From UBA3478 sp049596955 (GTDB lineage Bacteria > Bacteroidota > Bacteroidia > Flavobacteriales > Flavobacteriaceae), in assembly GCA_049596955.1 (NCBI GenBank), contig JBMYMD010000008.1:1-64000 (forward strand): a stretch of 64,000 nucleotides of DNA. The letters are read 5' to 3'. The notes beneath the pieces are model-generated. The model saw only the letters and a program-made list of their open reading frames with translations. It was not told the origin of the DNA and searched no databases. Positions within the stretch are counted from its first letter, which is position 1; every line of letters starts with the position of its first letter. Shown here in pieces: positions 16,237 through 26,670 of this stretch. Made by a program: the position numbers and the translations under genes.

Positions 16237-18396
16237 GTGTCGAAAAAAAGAAAAAGTTCAAATTTTAAATACGTTCAATCGATACTTAAGATTTTTGATA
16301 AGTATCCGGATAAGTCCTTTAATGCAAACCAGATTGCTGTTATACTAGGTGTGGGTGACAAGTATAAGAAGAAGATTCTAGCTAATACTCTGGATGAATT
16401 GTCTGCAAAAAAAAAGTTGGTAAAGGTAGACAAGGCCTATCAACTTTTAAAGAAGAATAGAATTCTATACAACGGAAGAGTTGAACTAACCTCTAGTGGT
16501 AATGCGTATATAATTTGTGAGGAGCTCGAAGATGTTTTCGTACACAGAACAAAACTGAACACTGCTTTAAACAGAGACGAAGTTTCATTCTATTTAGTCA
16601 AACGCAATAAAGGAAACAAAACAGAGGCACATGTTGAAAAAGTTACAAAACGCAATAGAACAGAGTTTATAGGAGCTGTTATGATCCAGAACAACACTGT
16701 CTTTGTACGACCTTTAGACGACAAGATTTTTACGGATTTCTTTATTCCTGGTGAAGAAATTAAAAGCACTTTAAAAAATGGAGAAATTGTCGCTATAGAA
16801 ATGACCAAGTGGCAAAACCCTGAAATGTCACCTTACGCTAGAATTGTAAAGAAACTCGGGAAAGAAATTAATCAAGATGTTCAGATGCATGCCATACTTT
16901 CAGAATTTGGCCTGCCTTATGAGTTTCCTTATGAAGTACAAAAAGCTGCAGAGCAAATCGATATCAGTATTTCAGAAGATGAAATCAAGAAGAATCGACG
17001 AGACCTTAGAGATATTCTGACTTTTACTATAGACCCTAAAGACGCTAAGGATTTTGATGATGCCATTTCTTTTGAAAAAACAGATCAAAACACGTTTAAA
17101 ATTGGAGTGCATATTGCAGATGTGACACACTATTTAGAAGAGGGTACACTACTAGATCAAGAAGCTTTTGAACGAGGCACATCAGTTTATTTGGTAGATC
17201 GTGTGGTTCCAATGTTACCAGAAGTGTTGTCAAATCAAGCCTGTTCATTAAGACCACATGAAAACAAATACACTTTCAGTGCCGTGTTTGAAATAGATGA
17301 ATCAGCTAATATTTTATCCCAGTGGTTTGGTAAGACCGCAATTTGTTCAGACGAAAGGTTTGCTTATGAGGAAGCAGAGTATATTTTAGAACACAACTCA
17401 GAGGTAATTCCTGATGAAATTTCCATACGATCAGGATCTTATAAAATTAGTCATGAAATAAAAGAAGCAATAACCACTTTAAATCGATTGGCAAAAATTT
17501 TAAGGTCTAGAAGAATGGCTCTTGGCGCTATATCTTTTGAAAAAAAAGAAGTGCGTTTTGAATTAGACGATAACGGAAACCCTCAAGAAGTTTATTTCAA
17601 AGAAAGCAAACAAGCAAATAAATTAATTGAAGAGTTTATGCTTTTGGCGAACAAACGAGTTGCTGCTTTTATTGGAAAACAGAAAAAAGACTGTGTATAT
17701 AGAATTCACGACGAACCAGACTTAGAGAAATTAATGGCTTTAAATAGTTTGATTAAAAAATTCGGACATGAATTAAATCTCAAAGACAAAAAAACCACCA
17801 CAGCCTCAATTAATCAATTACTAAGTGATGTTCAAGGCAGCGGAGAACAAAACATGGTAGATACATTAGCAATAAGATCTATGAGTAAAGCTGTTTATTC
17901 TACCGAAAACATTGGTCATTATGGTTTAGCTTTTGATTATTATACGCACTTTACTTCACCTATAAGAAGATATCCTGACGTTTTGGTACACCGTTTGCTA
18001 TATGCTTATTTAAAAGAACAAAAGGTAAAAGACTTATCAAGTTATGAGGCTTATTGCAAACATTGTTCTTCGCGAGAAGTTTTAGCTACTAATGCAGAGC
18101 GGGAGAGTATTAAATACATGCAGGTAAAATATATGCAAACGCAAGTCAATCGTGTTTTTGAAGGAATAATTTCTGGAGTAACAGATTGGGGGTTATATGT
18201 TGAACTTGTGGATAATAAATGTGAAGGACTTGTGCGTATTAAAAGTATTTTAGACGATATTTATTACTTCGATTCAGAGCAATATGCTTTAGTAGGTCAC
18301 CATACAGCTAACACTTATCAAATTGGACAAGAAGTGAAGATTCGTGTTGTAGAGGCCGACTTATTAAAAAGACAATTGACATTTGAATTAATATAA
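16237..18396 (+). CDS. rnr: Ribonuclease R
   Basis: A processive 3'-5' exoribonuclease for structured RNA and mRNA decay. 719 residues: a helix-turn-helix-like N-terminus (about 8-65), cold-shock/OB domains (about 70-230), the RNB catalytic domain starting near 255 with IDPKDAKDFDDAIS (acidic metal-binding cluster), HFTSPIRRYPDVLVHRLLY, and a C-terminal S1 domain (about 640-719, FEGIISGVTDWGLYVEL). The start is GTG at 16237, directly after the AT-rich gap. It reads away from the candidate origin and is G-rich on its coding strand. Confidence 0.95.
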   Translation: MSKKRKSSNFKYVQSILKIFDKYPDKSFNANQIAVILGVGDKYKKKILANTLDELSAKKKLVKVDKAYQLLKKNRILYNGRVELTSSGNAYIICEELEDVFVHRTKLNTALNRDEVSFYLVKRNKGNKTEAHVEKVTKRNRTEFIGAVMIQNNTVFVRPLDDKIFTDFFIPGEEIKSTLKNGEIVAIEMTKWQNPEMSPYARIVKKLGKEINQDVQMHAILSEFGLPYEFPYEVQKAAEQIDISISEDEIKKNRRDLRDILTFTIDPKDAKDFDDAISFEKTDQNTFKIGVHIADVTHYLEEGTLLDQEAFERGTSVYLVDRVVPMLPEVLSNQACSLRPHENKYTFSAVFEIDESANILSQWFGKTAICSDERFAYEEAEYILEHNSEVIPDEISIRSGSYKISHEIKEAITTLNRLAKILRSRRMALGAISFEKKEVRFELDDNGNPQEVYFKESKQANKLIEEFMLLANKRVAAFIGKQKKDCVYRIHDEPDLEKLMALNSLIKKFGHELNLKDKKTTTASINQLLSDVQGSGEQNMVDTLAIRSMSKAVYSTENIGHYGLAFDYYTHFTSPIRRYPDVLVHRLLYAYLKEQKVKDLSSYEAYCKHCSSREVLATNAERESIKYMQVKYMQTQVNRVFEGIISGVTDWGLYVELVDNKCEGLVRIKSILDDIYYFDSEQYALVGHHTANTYQIGQEVKIRVVEADLLKRQLTFELI

Positions 18397-18416
18397 AAAC
18401 CCTAATCTCAACTACT

Positions 18417-19091
18417 ATGAAAAAAGCACTTTTATTTACTGCTGTTTTATTCTTTCAAATTTCTAATATCAGCGCACAGGAGTCTCAAATGCTTAGCGAA
18501 TTTGAAGAAGTCAAGGTGTTTTCTGGGCTCACGGTTGAGCTAATCCCATCAGACCAGAACAAGATTGAAATCGAGGGTAATATGAGTAAAGAAGTCATGA
18601 TTTCACAGAAAAAGGGCGCTCTTAGGCTTCGATTACAAGTCAAGAATTATTTTAAAAGAAATAATGTAAATATTAAGGTTTACTATACGAATCCTTTATT
18701 GGCCGTTGAAGCCAATGAAAACTCTCAAATAACTTTTGGAGCAAAATTAAAGCAAGATGAAATTCTTTTAAAAGCTCAAGAAGGTTCAACCATATTTTGT
18801 GAAGGAATGTTTACTCAACTTACAGTGAGGTCTTCAGCGGGTTCAGACATTACTCTGGGAGGTGAAACCGTCAACCAAGAAGTTGTTGTAAATACTGGAG
18901 GATACGTCAACGGAAAAGAAATGAAGTCGAAATACACTCTTATAAACGTAAATGCTGGCGGAAAGTCGATCATTAATGCTTCAGAAGAGGCAGACATTAA
19001 AGTTCGCGCAGGTGGCCGCGTTTCAATATACGGAAACCCGAAAAGAATGAAGCAGAACACTTTTATAGGAGGAATTATAGAAATCTTCTAA
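18417..19091 (+). CDS. DUF2807 (head GIN domain) exported protein
   Basis: 224 residues with a signal peptide (about 1-20, ending ISA before Q). The rest is repetitive beta-strand sequence typical of the putative auto-transporter adhesin, head GIN (DUF2807) family: FEEVKVFSGLTVELIPSDQ at the N-terminus and short strand-turn repeats with Gly/Asn turns (GSTIFCEGMFTQLTVRSSAGSDITLGG). The function is unknown; the name adhesin is a family label, not evidence. It starts 20 bp after rnr and is probably in the same transcript. A run of A just after the stop is a T-run on the other strand, after tRNA-Cys. Confidence 0.8.
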   Translation: MKKALLFTAVLFFQISNISAQESQMLSEFEEVKVFSGLTVELIPSDQNKIEIEGNMSKEVMISQKKGALRLRLQVKNYFKRNNVNIKVYYTNPLLAVEANENSQITFGAKLKQDEILLKAQEGSTIFCEGMFTQLTVRSSAGSDITLGGETVNQEVVVNTGGYVNGKEMKSKYTLINVNAGGKSIINASEEADIKVRAGGRVSIYGNPKRMKQNTFIGGIIEIF

Positions 19092-19098
19092 AAAAAAG

Positions 19099-19169
19099 AG
19101 GCATCGAGCGGATTCGAACCGCTGTACAAGCTTTTGCAGAGCTCTGCCTAGCCACTCGGCCACGATGCC
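19099..19169 (-). tRNA. tRNA-Cys (GCA)
   Basis: A full cloverleaf on the minus strand: acceptor GGCATCG/CGATGCC, anticodon stem GAGCT/AGCTT around the loop CTGCAAA (anticodon GCA) and T-loop GTTCGAATC. CCA is not encoded. The 3' end is followed by a run of eight T (minus strand), which may serve in termination. Confidence 0.96.
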
Positions 19170-19178
19170 AAAGAGCTG

Positions 19179-19186
19179 CAAAGTTA
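19179..19186 (-). promoter_or_regulatory. -7 box TAACTTTG for tRNA-Cys
   Basis: Perfect TAnnTTTG on the minus strand, ending 9 bp before the tRNA 5' end and after the folB stop. The tRNA therefore seems to have its own promoter. Confidence 0.65.
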
Positions 19187-19203
19187 ATTTATTTTTTTGG
19201 GAT

Positions 19204-19563
19204 TTAAGAGCGACTTTTTTCGTAAGTCACAGAGACACTTTCCACATCTCCTTGTATCGGCGGATTTATTTTTGCGATACAAACAGAGGCAAAACGTATT
19301 TCTTGGAATTCAGCAAAATAAAGATCTATAACGCGTCGGGCGACAACCTCTAATAACTTGGCCCTTATGTTCATTTGCTCTTCTACAATCTCGCGAAGCC
19401 TAACATAATCAATGGTGTCATCGAGATTATCGCTCATAGAAGCTTTATCTAAATTAGCATGTACACAGACATCTACCCTATAATCACTACCCACTATAGC
19501 TTCTTCGGCCATACAGCCGTGATAAGCATAAAGACGAATGTTATTTACTCTAATTATTCCCAT
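19204..19563 (-). CDS. folB: Dihydroneopterin aldolase
   Basis: Catalyses retro-aldol cleavage of dihydroneopterin in folate synthesis. 119 residues with the family N-terminus MGIIRVNNIRLYAYHGCMAEE, the DYRVDVCV strand, DDTIDYVRLREIVEEQM, LLEVVARRVIDLYF and the C-terminal KINPPIQGDVESVSVTYE. Length fits. A TACATTTG -7 box ends only four bases before the ATG, so the mRNA is probably leaderless. No other folate genes are adjacent. Confidence 0.93.
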   Translation of the reverse strand: MGIIRVNNIRLYAYHGCMAEEAIVGSDYRVDVCVHANLDKASMSDNLDDTIDYVRLREIVEEQMNIRAKLLEVVARRVIDLYFAEFQEIRFASVCIAKINPPIQGDVESVSVTYEKSRS

Positions 19564-19567
19564 TATG

Positions 19568-19575
19568 CAAATGTA
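19568..19575 (-). promoter_or_regulatory. -7 box TACATTTG for folB
   Basis: Perfect TAnnTTTG on the minus strand, separated from the folB ATG by CATA only. It implies transcription starting at or very near the start codon. Confidence 0.6.
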
Positions 19576-19578
19576 CTT

Positions 19579-20535
19579 CTAATAGGTACATTTACAAGCA
19601 GAAGGCTTTTGTTTGATGTCTAATCCTAGGGTAATTTGATGTGAACCAGAGCTGTAGTTGAATATGGTGTTAGTGTTTATCTGATAGCTATAGGCTAAAA
19701 ACAAGTTTCCTTTTTTCATACCAAACATTGGAGCAACAAATAGGGGGTTTCCAAACTGCTCGTTCAACACCCTTGAACTGACGCCAACATAGGAGTAACT
19801 TTTAGTCTTTCTCCATCGAATTTTCAAGTGTAAGTCAGTGACAGATCTTTTATCAGAAGGAAAATATTGAAAGAAAACAGAAGGTTCCACAACAAAGCTT
19901 TGGTTTCTTTTTCTTGAACTGTATCCGGTAAACACTCCATAACTCGTTAACTGGTTAGGCGCCTTAATGAGCTGCTCGTCGTCTACACTAATCTCACGCG
20001 GTAAAAGGTTCGCCACAGCCACAGACATAAAAAAATCACCTCTTCTATAAAGGGCAGATACTTCAAAATTATGGCTGTTCTCATCTCCTCTGTAGGTGTC
20101 TAAAAACATTCCGCCTATTTCACTTGTATCTACGCTAAAACCGTCGTACTGATAGGATATACCAAAAGAGAGGTATTGTTCAAAGAATGGATCAAGGGTC
20201 AAGTGGTGCGCAAATCCAAAACGAGCGCCGTGCTGTGATGTATATCCGTTTTGGTCGTTGTACATAACCAGTCCTATTCCTGATTGATTACCTACTCTAA
20301 AATCTGTAGTTAAAGTATGTGTGGCAGGAGCATTTTCAACACCTATCCATTGACTAGAACCGTTCAGACGAAACTTCATATATGATCCAATACCGGCATA
20401 AGCTGAAGATATGAGTAAAGGGTTATCGGCATTGTATTGTGTATATAGAGGCAAATAATTGTCCTGCGCGAAGTCCAAAAAAGGGACAAAGACGAGAAGC
20501 AAGAATAGCTTTATACGGTTAAAGGTCGATTTCAT
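19579..20535 (-). CDS. PorP/SprF-family outer-membrane protein (T9SS)
   Basis: 318 residues. A signal peptide ends in LDFA before Q; the mature part begins DNYLPLYTQYNADNPLLISSAYAG, the standard opening of PorP/SprF proteins, followed by a beta-barrel-like body with alternating strands (GIGLVMYNDQNGYTSQHG). Family members are needed for surface display or secretion of specific large T9SS cargo, and their genes usually follow the cargo gene. Here it starts 53 bp downstream of the type B cargo gene on the same strand, so it is the probable dedicated partner of that protein. Confidence 0.92.
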   Translation of the reverse strand: MKSTFNRIKLFLLLVFVPFLDFAQDNYLPLYTQYNADNPLLISSAYAGIGSYMKFRLNGSSQWIGVENAPATHTLTTDFRVGNQSGIGLVMYNDQNGYTSQHGARFGFAHHLTLDPFFEQYLSFGISYQYDGFSVDTSEIGGMFLDTYRGDENSHNFEVSALYRRGDFFMSVAVANLLPREISVDDEQLIKAPNQLTSYGVFTGYSSRKRNQSFVVEPSVFFQYFPSDKRSVTDLHLKIRWRKTKSYSYVGVSSRVLNEQFGNPLFVAPMFGMKKGNLFLAYSYQINTNTIFNYSSGSHQITLGLDIKQKPSACKCTY

Positions 20536-20588
20536 GGTGATAGTTTTATAGTATTACAACGAAATAAACAGGCATTTAGTCTATGAAA

Positions 20589-23500
20589 TCATCGATAAAG
20601 CGTAAAGTGGCCCATTTTTTCTAGTGGATTGGATGCGCTATTCAATCGAATCACATACCAATAATCGCCATTTGGTAGAGGAGTTCCTTTATAGGTTCCG
20701 TCCCAAACTTCGTTTGCCTTCATACTTCTAAGAAGTCTGCCGTATCTGTCAAAAACACGCACATCAATATCGGCATATGCGAATGAGTTTGTCACTTTCC
20801 AGGTGTCATCTACACCGTCATTGTTCGGCGTAAAGTATTTTGGAATGTCAATGTCGTAAAAAGTAAGCTCTGCAGATACGGTTTGCACACAACCTTTGGC
20901 ATCCATTACAGTAAAGCTCTCTATTCCAGAGGAAGTAATAGGATAATCAAAGCTTCCATCTTCAGAAGAAATAGGGTTGTCGTAGTCTTCATTGATAAAG
21001 ATGTCATAAGGTCCTTCTCCACCAGTTACTACTGTTGTTGCTTGGTTTGGAGTTGACAGGTCGACTGACAAACCAAGGGGTTCAAAATATTCTATTTCAA
21101 AAGAAACGATTTCAGCGCAACCATTAGGGTGAATTACAGAGATAAAGTGCTCTCCAGGGCTAATATTTTCAAAGTAATTTTCTTCTCTAGCCTCTGCTGG
21201 GTCATTGCTGTCTAAAGCAAAAACAAGGTTTTGATCAGCGCCTTCTACAATTATATCAATTGCGTTGAACACATTGTTTTCACCACAGAGATATATGGGA
21301 GCAACAGTTGCGCTTAGCGTTACCCCAGGGGTAATCTCAAAGCTTCCGTTTAAATTACACCCTGTTGAGTCAATTACTTCAACATCATATACTCCAGGTG
21401 TAAGGTTTTCGAATTCATAAGGTGCTGTAATGAGCTCATTATTTACAAAGACATCGTATATACCGCTTCCTCCAGAAATAGTGAAGATGGCACTGCCGTC
21501 GTTGTTACCTAAACAGCTTTCTCCGGTTAAATCATCGAAATTAAGCAGTAATTCTTCAGGTGCTTGAATTTCAAATGGAGCTTGGTCAACACAACCTTTT
21601 TCATCTGTGACCACAAGGTTGAATACGCCCGAAGTTATGTTTTCAAAAACTCCAGTGGTATTTGATTGATTAATCTCTGTTATTGTATAGGTTATAGCTC
21701 CAGACCCTCCTGTAGCTGAAACCTGTACAGTGCCGTCATTCATATAAGAACAAGAAGCAGAAGACACTTCTATGTTTTCTATTGAAAGAGGTATACTAGG
21801 AGCATCAATAGTTACAGAACCTGTAGTTGCTGAACAGAAAGGGAAATCCAATTCAGTAAATACGGCATAATATTCTCCGGCTTCTACGTTTTGTATGCTG
21901 CCATTTTCAATTTCAGTAGCATTAAAGTTTCTCCACAACTGCCCGTTTTTAAATACGTCAACAGTATAATCTCCTTCGTAATTTGAAGCGAGAAGGGTCA
22001 AAGAGGTAGTAGATGTGTTATCACATAAATAGTCTTCTGAAGCACTGAACTCAATGATTGGTGAGCTAGGCTCAAGAATGCTGACCTCACTGCTTTCAGT
22101 TGTACATCCGCTGACATCGTCTTTAATAACAACAGTGTAAGAACCAAAGGTTGTAACTTCAAAGGAGAGGCTTCCATCAGGAACTCCAGTTCTTTCCTCT
22201 ACGATTAATCCATTTTCATCAACTAATTGCGTAGTAAATGTACCCGCTTGTAATATGTTTAAACTTATTAGGGCGGCATCAGTGCAACTCAATTGTTGGC
22301 TCACGCTAATACTGTATTCCACCTGCTCAGGCTGTTCGACTTCAAAGGTGTCTGTAGAGTCGCAACCGTTGGCGTCTGTTGTGATAATTGTATATTCTCC
22401 AGGAGCACTCAGGCCATTGAAAATGCCGTTCTGATCGTTTTGACTGATTAGCTCTCCATCGAACCACAATTCGTATTGATAAGGAGCGACTCCTCCTTCT
22501 GAGGTGACTTCAAGGTCAGCGCCACTTTCACAACTAAATACACCTACATTAAAACTGCTTATAATTTCAGTGTTGGGCTGTATAATTTCTATAGTCTCAG
22601 TAATGACACAGCTTTCATTTTCTTTTGTCTTTGTTATTTCTAGAGTGTATTCGCCTACACTTAAGCTATTAAAGAGAAGGTTTTCGTTGAAAACACCATT
22701 AAGGCTTGCGCTTATTTGGTACCCGTCTGCTTCAATAACATCAATCGATATGACACCATTACTTTCTCCATAACACTCGGCATCTTGAACAGCAATAGTA
22801 TAATCAAACAGTTCTTGGTCTTCAACTTCAATTTCAGGCAGGAGAATGATACNNNNNNNNNNNNNNNNNNNNNNNNNNNNNNNNNNNNNNNNNNNNNNNN
22901 NNNNNNNNNNNNNNNNNNNNNNNNNNNNNNNNNNNNNNNNNNNNNNNNNNNNAGAAAGGAGCTACACCGCCTTGAATGTCGATGTTGAGTTCAGCTTCTT
23001 GACAACCGATTTCAGTGACATCAAAACCGTTAAAGGTCATTTCTTGGTAGTCAGTGATATTGAAAGGATATTCCCAGCTACAGTTTTGGTCGTTGTAAAC
23101 GATGATGTTGTAGTCACCTGCTTGAAGTCCATCTACGTTGATTTGGTTAGCAAGGTTTGTTTGTGAATCTATAAGGCTTCCGTTTAAGAAGATGTCATAA
23201 CCAAATACAGCTGTAGTGTCCTCAGAAGTAAAGCTTACAGCAGCAAGGTCTACACAGCTGATTTGCTGATGCGTAAACTGTACTACAGGCGCAGGATCAA
23301 TGGTGATATTCTCAGTAATGACACAGCTTTCACCCTCTTTAGTTTTGGTAATTTCAAGGACATAGCTACCAGGTTCAAGGGCCTCGAAGAGTCCAGTATC
23401 GTTAGTACTGTTGTAAGCTCCACCGCTAAGGTTAAAGCTTGCTTGGTAACCATCAAATTCGTTAACCGTAAGGTTTACACTTCCGTCAACAGTACCGTCA

Positions 23501-26500
23501 CACAATAAGTTTTCGGCAGTTAGGGTATAATCAAACAGTTCTTGGTCTTCAACTTCAATTTCAGGCAGGAGTATGATACATCCTTTCGCATCTTTTACGG
23601 CGTAGGTAAAGGTATTGTTGGTATTTCGATCTGCGATGGTCTCAGGGCTGTTGTTGAATGCGTTATCAGGAACAGCAGAGACGTCGTTGTAGAACACCTG
23701 TCCGTTACTGGCCATAAGGGCAAAAGAGAAAGGAGCTACACCGCCTTGAATGTCGATGTTGAGTTCAGCTTCTTGACAACCAATCTCAGTGACATCAAAA
23801 CCGTTAAAGGTCATTTGCTCGTATTCATCAATAGTAAAATTGTGCGACCATACACATCCGTATTCGTTTTCAGCAACTACACGATAAGTTCCGGCCGTTA
23901 AATCTGCAACTGACCAATCTGTTTCTTCAGTAGTTGTTTCTGAAATTAAATCAGACCCTTGATAGAAGGTGAAGGTATTTTGTCCGATTACATTTCTTAG
24001 CTCAACAAAGGCGCTTCCAAGTTCGTCACAGCTAATTTGATTGTATGAAAAGATTTCTTCTGTTTCAATTTCTTCAATTTCAATCAAGTCTATGTAGTAT
24101 ATACAGGCGTTGCCTTCTAGATTAGACTCAATTTCAACAGAATAAACGCCCTCTGCAAGGCCTTCAAAGACAGGACTATCTTGAAAATCACGAATAATTT
24201 GATAAGTAATAGGGTCTATTAAACGAAAACGGAATTGATCTGAAAGATTTGCGATTTCAATAGAGCCTAAAGTTGTACACATGTGGTTTTCAACTAAAAC
24301 CTCTGGGTTATAGTCGAGTTGGTCAACCCTAAAAAAGTAATTTGTCGTACAGCCGTCCTCTTGGGTGAGATTAATTCTGTAGAGTCCTCCTTCTGAAACT
24401 GTATGGTTGGCAGAATTAGTAACAGTTTGCCACTCACAACTGTTGTTGTGTAAAGTGCATAAATCCGTATTTTCACAACTAGGGTCAAGCTTCTCCCAGC
24501 TGTAATCGACCACACCGTTTAGGTTTAGGTTGAAGTCGTATGAAGATCCGTCATCACACAGGTAAAATATCGGGATTTCTTCATTGGTGTCTTCACATTC
24601 AAAAATGGTTCCGTTGTAATTGGCGATATCCCCATTGATATAAGGAATCAAAGGGTTGTTTTGAATAAAACCACTTTGACCAACATCAAAACTCAAAATG
24701 GAGTTCGAGCAGTCCGGGTTGTCACTAATTTGTTCAACAAAGAACAAACCAGTGTAGGTTGTTATAAATGAGTTTGTGCCTGAAGAGACTATAGGGTCGC
24801 TTGTGTCTAGTGTTCCGTTTTGGTTTTGGTCAAATCTCCATGTGTAATCTGAGTAGCCTTCTGCTGCAACAAGTTCCGTGTCTCCATCACAGAGGTTGAC
24901 ACTTGTGGGTGAGTCACAGTCTTCTAGCCCATTGATCGTGAAGTTATTGGCGGCATAGTTTGGCAGACTGCAGTTGCTTATGTCAGTTGAACTTATACTT
25001 TCTTTTAATGCCGGATTTACAACTCCGGTATAACTGGTGTTCATTTGAAAGTCAACTAAATTGCCACAAGGCCCCATAAGGCCTGAACAATTGTCTGTTA
25101 TTTTAAAAGGAATTGTATATACGAGTTCTTGACTGCTAATAGTATTTGCGTCAAAAGTCAAGCTTAGTAAACGACTTGTCGAATCGTAGGTATAATTAAC
25201 TCCTGAAGGCAAAGAAACCTCACTTTCAAGAAATTCGAATTGTTGAGGAACACTTCCAGTAATAGACATGTTGCTAACTTCATCATTACCCGTATTACTC
25301 AGTTTGTGCTGAATTTGAAAAGCCTCACCCTTGCCAATGCTTAAATCTTCAAAAACACCATTGTTGTATACGATATTTTGTAGTAAATCTACCTGAGGGT
25401 CAATCACTTCAACCCCAAAGGCCACAAGGAATGCGGAATAAGTGTCATTTAAGGTCTCTAGCCTAATGTAAGCTTCTTCTTCTCCGTTCGCCATGACACT
25501 ATTGTTATTGTTTTCAAGGTCAAATAGATCACTGTCATAGCCTAAGGTGTTTTCGCTTGAGGGAAATAAGCCTTGAGCGATTTGATCGTTTTCTGTAATG
25601 TTTGATTTGAAAAAGTTTGTGTCAGGGTTTAATGTATTTCCTAATTCTATATATTGAGAATAGTTTCGTGTTGCGAACAAAAATTTATCTCCACTAAAGC
25701 TTCGATCACCTTCAATTGCTGCAACACCAAATTTGGCTGAAACAGGGCCATTATCTATTGTCTTAAAACCGCTCACCGTTAAGTCTACAGGAGCCTGATT
25801 GGCTTGTATAGCCGCATATCCATCAAAAAAAGTAATGTTTTTATTCGTCTCTGCATCATTTTCATAAACAATGACGATAGTCCACCCGGCAGCTCCTCCT
25901 ACACTCTGTCCTCTCGTTCCTCTAACATTTGCAACAGTATAAGTTCCATTGGCGTTTGATAAGCTTTGAATTTGGTCAGTAACATTAGCATAGCATACGT
26001 AGGGGGCGTTTTGTAGGTTAGGATCATCTATAATAATATGGTCTTCTTTACCTTCTGGGTCAGGGTTGTTGTCTGCAACTACATCGACATAGGCTGAAGA
26101 ACCAGGGGTTTTCAGCTTAATGGCATTGACGGCATTTCTAGTGGCATCGTTACGGGGAATACCAGGAATCATAGAATTGTTGCTAACCTCTCCGTTGTAA
26201 TTTCCGGCCCAATATAGACCAGCATAAACGACACGTGAGCAATCTGGAAGCGATAGTTCTGCGGCTGATGAAGAAAAAGTGCTTGCATCAGCATCTATGT
26301 CAATATAATCTCTGTGAAGGTCGTTGTTGTTTTCTTCTCCATTGTAGGCAACATTAGCATTATTGTCTCTGTCGTATCTGTTGAGAATAGAATTTGACAG
26401 AAAAGTATAATTTCCTTTAACCTTAATGGAGGTTTCTGAAGGCCTTGATTCAAACGGAACATGTAATTGTCCGAAAGTATTCAGCCCAATGAACAACAAA

Positions 26501-26523
26501 ATTGCAGTTAGAACCTTTCTCAT
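20589..26523 (-). CDS. Giant T9SS type B cargo protein with SprB-like repeats (interrupted by assembly gap)
   Basis: A single gene of about 1993 residues, split in the assembly by 100 Ns at 22853-22952. Order: signal peptide (about 1-19, ending NTFG before Q), a large N-terminal domain (about 20-370) with VVYAGLYWAGNYNGEVS, a DUF11-like segment (about 380-480), Ig/PKD-like segments, many SprB-like repeats (ESCLGNNDGSAIFTISGGSG and similar), and the type B sorting domain at the end (DIPKYFTPNNDGVDDTWKV, VFDRYGRLLR, WDGTYKGTPLPNGDYWYVI). Such proteins are secreted by T9SS and used in gliding or adhesion. The two sides of the gap are in different frames only because 100 Ns stand for what is probably 147 bp. 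Confidence 0.9.
22798..23042 (-). repeat. Long direct repeat, copy 1 (contains the gap)
   Basis: The known flanks of the gap match copy 2 (23525-23816) almost base for base: 22798-22852 matches 23525-23579 and 22953-23042 matches 23727-23816, with only a few differences seen. The unit encodes part of the SprB-like region (FNGFDVTEIGCQEAELNIDI, then IILLPEIEVEDQELFDY). Confidence 0.85.
22853..22952. other. 100 N assembly gap
   Basis: Exactly 100 Ns, a conventional scaffolding placeholder, placed inside copy 1 of the long repeat. The intact copy has 147 bp (23580-23726) at this position. Replacing the 100 Ns by 147 bp restores one continuous reading frame. Confidence 0.95.
23525..23816 (-). 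repeat. Long direct repeat, copy 2 (intact, 292 bp)
   Basis: The intact unit of the near-identical pair in the T9SS cargo gene. With a 147 bp gap filling, copy 1 would have the same 292 bp length. The DNA-level identity, not just protein similarity, points to recent duplication or gene conversion. Confidence 0.85.
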
Positions 26524-26644
26524 TATCGTCTTATTTAAGCTTGGTTATCGTTTATGTGTCTAAATTTCAAGACCAACTGCAGCTTTAAAAATATAATGTT
26601 GTAAAAGAGTCCTTTCTTGTGGTGAAATGTTCTTGAAGGAGTGC

Positions 26645-26652
26645 TAAATTTG
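26645..26652 (+). promoter_or_regulatory. -7 box TAAATTTG for glnS
   Basis: Perfect TAnnTTTG, 18 bp before the ATG at 26671. A TTG at 26617-26619 lies 25 bp upstream of the box, slightly far for a -33 element. The box overlaps an in-frame GTG at 26641, which is therefore not the start. Confidence 0.55.
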
Positions 26653-26670
26653 CAAAACAATACATATTCT

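Noticed and set aside
20589..22469. A separate gene starting at the Met codon at 22469
   Set aside because: The same frame is open upstream to the edge of the N gap and encodes the repeat sequence expected there. It is the 3' part of the large T9SS cargo gene.
22798..23816. Repeats in the cargo gene as a CRISPR array
   Set aside because: Only two long (292 bp) coding repeats, not short regularly spaced ones, and no cas genes in the window.
22834..26523. A truncated pseudogene caused by a frameshift in the cargo gene
   Set aside because: The frame change falls inside the 100 N placeholder; a 147 bp fill taken from the intact repeat copy restores the frame.
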